A DNA stretch of 64,000 nucleotides. Origin: Zonotrichia leucophrys gambelii (Eukaryota; Chordata; Aves; Passeriformes; Passerellidae). Each line of letters opens with the position of its first letter. Within the stretch, counting starts at the first letter, position 1. Below, one piece after another: positions 62,693 to 64,000 of the stretch. A program made the translations under genes and the position numbers. Location of the stretch: the NCBI RefSeq assembly GCF_028769735.1, contig NC_088170.1, positions 53,725,585 through 53,789,584 of the forward strand, written 5' to 3'. The notes under the pieces were generated by a model that saw nothing but the letters and a program-made list of their open reading frames with translations, ran no database searches and was not told the DNA's origin.

Positions 62693-62722
62693 AATTATAA
62701 TATGTGCACACATATTATAATT
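62693..62722. repeat. 30-bp near-perfect palindrome
   Basis: AATTATAATATGTG (62693-62706) and its exact reverse complement (62709-62722) are separated by only CA. It could extrude as a cruciform. No flanking duplication was found. Confidence 0.85.
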
Positions 62723-64000
62723 GATTAAAAATATCACATTGGGATCTCCTATGAAAGATAAAATCATCCTTCAAATTTTTGGACATAGTGGGGTTTTTGG
62801 TATGTTTAATAGTTTTTTGAGCTTTGTTCCAAACTAGCTGCTGATGACAGGGTTTGAGGCAACCACATTTTACTGAGCTACCATAAAGAAACCATGACCA
62901 AAAAAAAGAGAAATTACCTCAAGATCCTTGATACTGCACAATTTTTTTTTTTAATTTGACTGAAAACACTGTCATGGCAAAAAGAAACTGAGGACTGTGA
63001 CAAGAAAATGGGATAAACCCTGACAAGTCAGGAATAGAATGAGTTTTACATATTTGTATTTGCCTTAAAGGCATTTTAATTTGTAGAAAGATTACTCCAT
63101 TGTCAATCCAGTGCAGAAAAGCAGTTATTAGTGGCTAATAACCAGGGGCACAAATCTTTTTAACTTCACTTGGCATAATGTTTTTCAGATTTTTAAATTT
63201 ACATCTAAGTAACACATTCTAAAGTTGATCAACATTATTTAGAAGTATTTGTTAGCATTTGTCAAACAATTTTGCTTTAAAAATAATCCTTTTCTTTTAA
63301 ATCTGGAATGTATAGTTTCAATGTTTTTTTGTGAGATACACTTTTATTTTTCTCTTTGGAAATGTTCATTTGAAGATTGAAGCATCAAACAAGAAGATTG
63401 ATAAAGGAGAAATATAAAACTTTTAGTTGACCTGACACCAAGTTCGTAGTGCTGTTATCAGTTATATTTTAAGGAGAGGTTCTGCAGGGTAAGGTACTAA
63501 GCTTCAATTTGGACCCCTTTCCCAGTCAGTCTTGTTGCCAAAGGGCTGCAGCAGAGAAAAGCAAGAAATGGGGATTTTTTAAATCATGACTGTTTTGACC
63601 CAGAAATACTTTTTATCCATTTCTGAAATCAAGATGAAAAAAAATTATGTATTTAACAACTTGTTTGTTATCAAGAATGGCAAGTGTATTTGATTACAGT
63701 TTCTTCCATCAATACTCAGATTCAAAGCAGCAGAAAAGAAAAAAAGGATAAGTTATGAATCAGGAGAGTAAGTTTTATTGACACCAACGGATCCAAAAAA
63801 TCCTCTTTGCTTCTGTAAACTTCAAGAAACAGATAAGTGAATGCATCAATGTACCATTTATCTTGTGTCTGAAATGAAAATTGGGTTTAATAGGAAAAAC
63901 AAACCTACCATCTTCTGCTTAGGAAGTAAAAAACAATCCATTATATCATAATGTTATTTGTTTGAGGATTATGAAGCAGTATAATTCTTTAACAAGATCA
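62723..64000. other. Unique AT-rich non-coding sequence
   Basis: No gene, RNA gene or transposon is recognised. Short A and T runs occur, for example T11 near 62942-62952. Confidence 0.55.

Noticed and set aside
1..64000. CRISPR arrays, bacterial operons, tRNA and rRNA genes
   Set aside because: No regularly spaced direct repeats with unique spacers, no cloverleaf or ribosomal sequence recognised; vertebrate LINE and LTR content rules out a prokaryotic source.

Overview
This window reads as nuclear DNA from a bird, most likely a songbird. It is AT-rich and poor in CpG. It carries chicken-repeat-1 (CR1) LINE fragments whose 3' ends finish in degenerate 8-base units of the type TGATTCTA. It also holds one solo retroviral LTR with long matching ends of a kind I associate with passerine genomes. 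The repeat families place it in birds; the passerine call is an inference.

I found no protein-coding gene, tRNA, rRNA or CRISPR array. Open reading frames are short and scattered over both strands. The longer ones lie in GC-rich repeats or in locally GC-richer DNA, and none shows a domain I recognise. The only translated sequence I can name is the decayed C-terminal end of CR1 ORF2 near 52.8-53.2 kb. The window is best described as a gene desert or the inside of a very long intron.

Layout. 1-18.8 kb is mostly unique AT-rich sequence, with an AT-rich palindrome cluster at 4.5 kb, A-rich tracts and a possible conserved non-coding block at 15.7-16.1 kb. An old CR1 end lies at 18.8-18.9 kb. A 1346-bp solo LTR (20680-22025) has 13-bp inverted ends and a 5-bp target duplication, and it contains the only CpG-dense DNA in the window. 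22-29.9 kb is unique sequence with another possible conserved block at 23.1-23.6 kb. A 38-bp-unit minisatellite fills 29912-30330. A near-perfect 37-bp-arm hairpin, continuing into a 19-bp tandem triplication, lies at 31613-31728. 32-49.6 kb is mostly unique with small hairpins and simple repeats. CR1 fragments follow at 49.6-49.7 kb, 52.28-53.29 kb (with a nested 20-bp, 8-copy minisatellite) and 55.9-56.07 kb. A promoter-like CCAAT/TATA segment at 61.9-62.1 kb may be another LTR remnant, and a 30-bp palindrome lies at 62.7 kb.

No operon-like or pathway-like organisation is visible. The points of interest are structural: repeat birth inside other repeats, inverted and tandem duplications, and LTR-borne CpG-rich DNA. 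I did not find a convincing new biological system.
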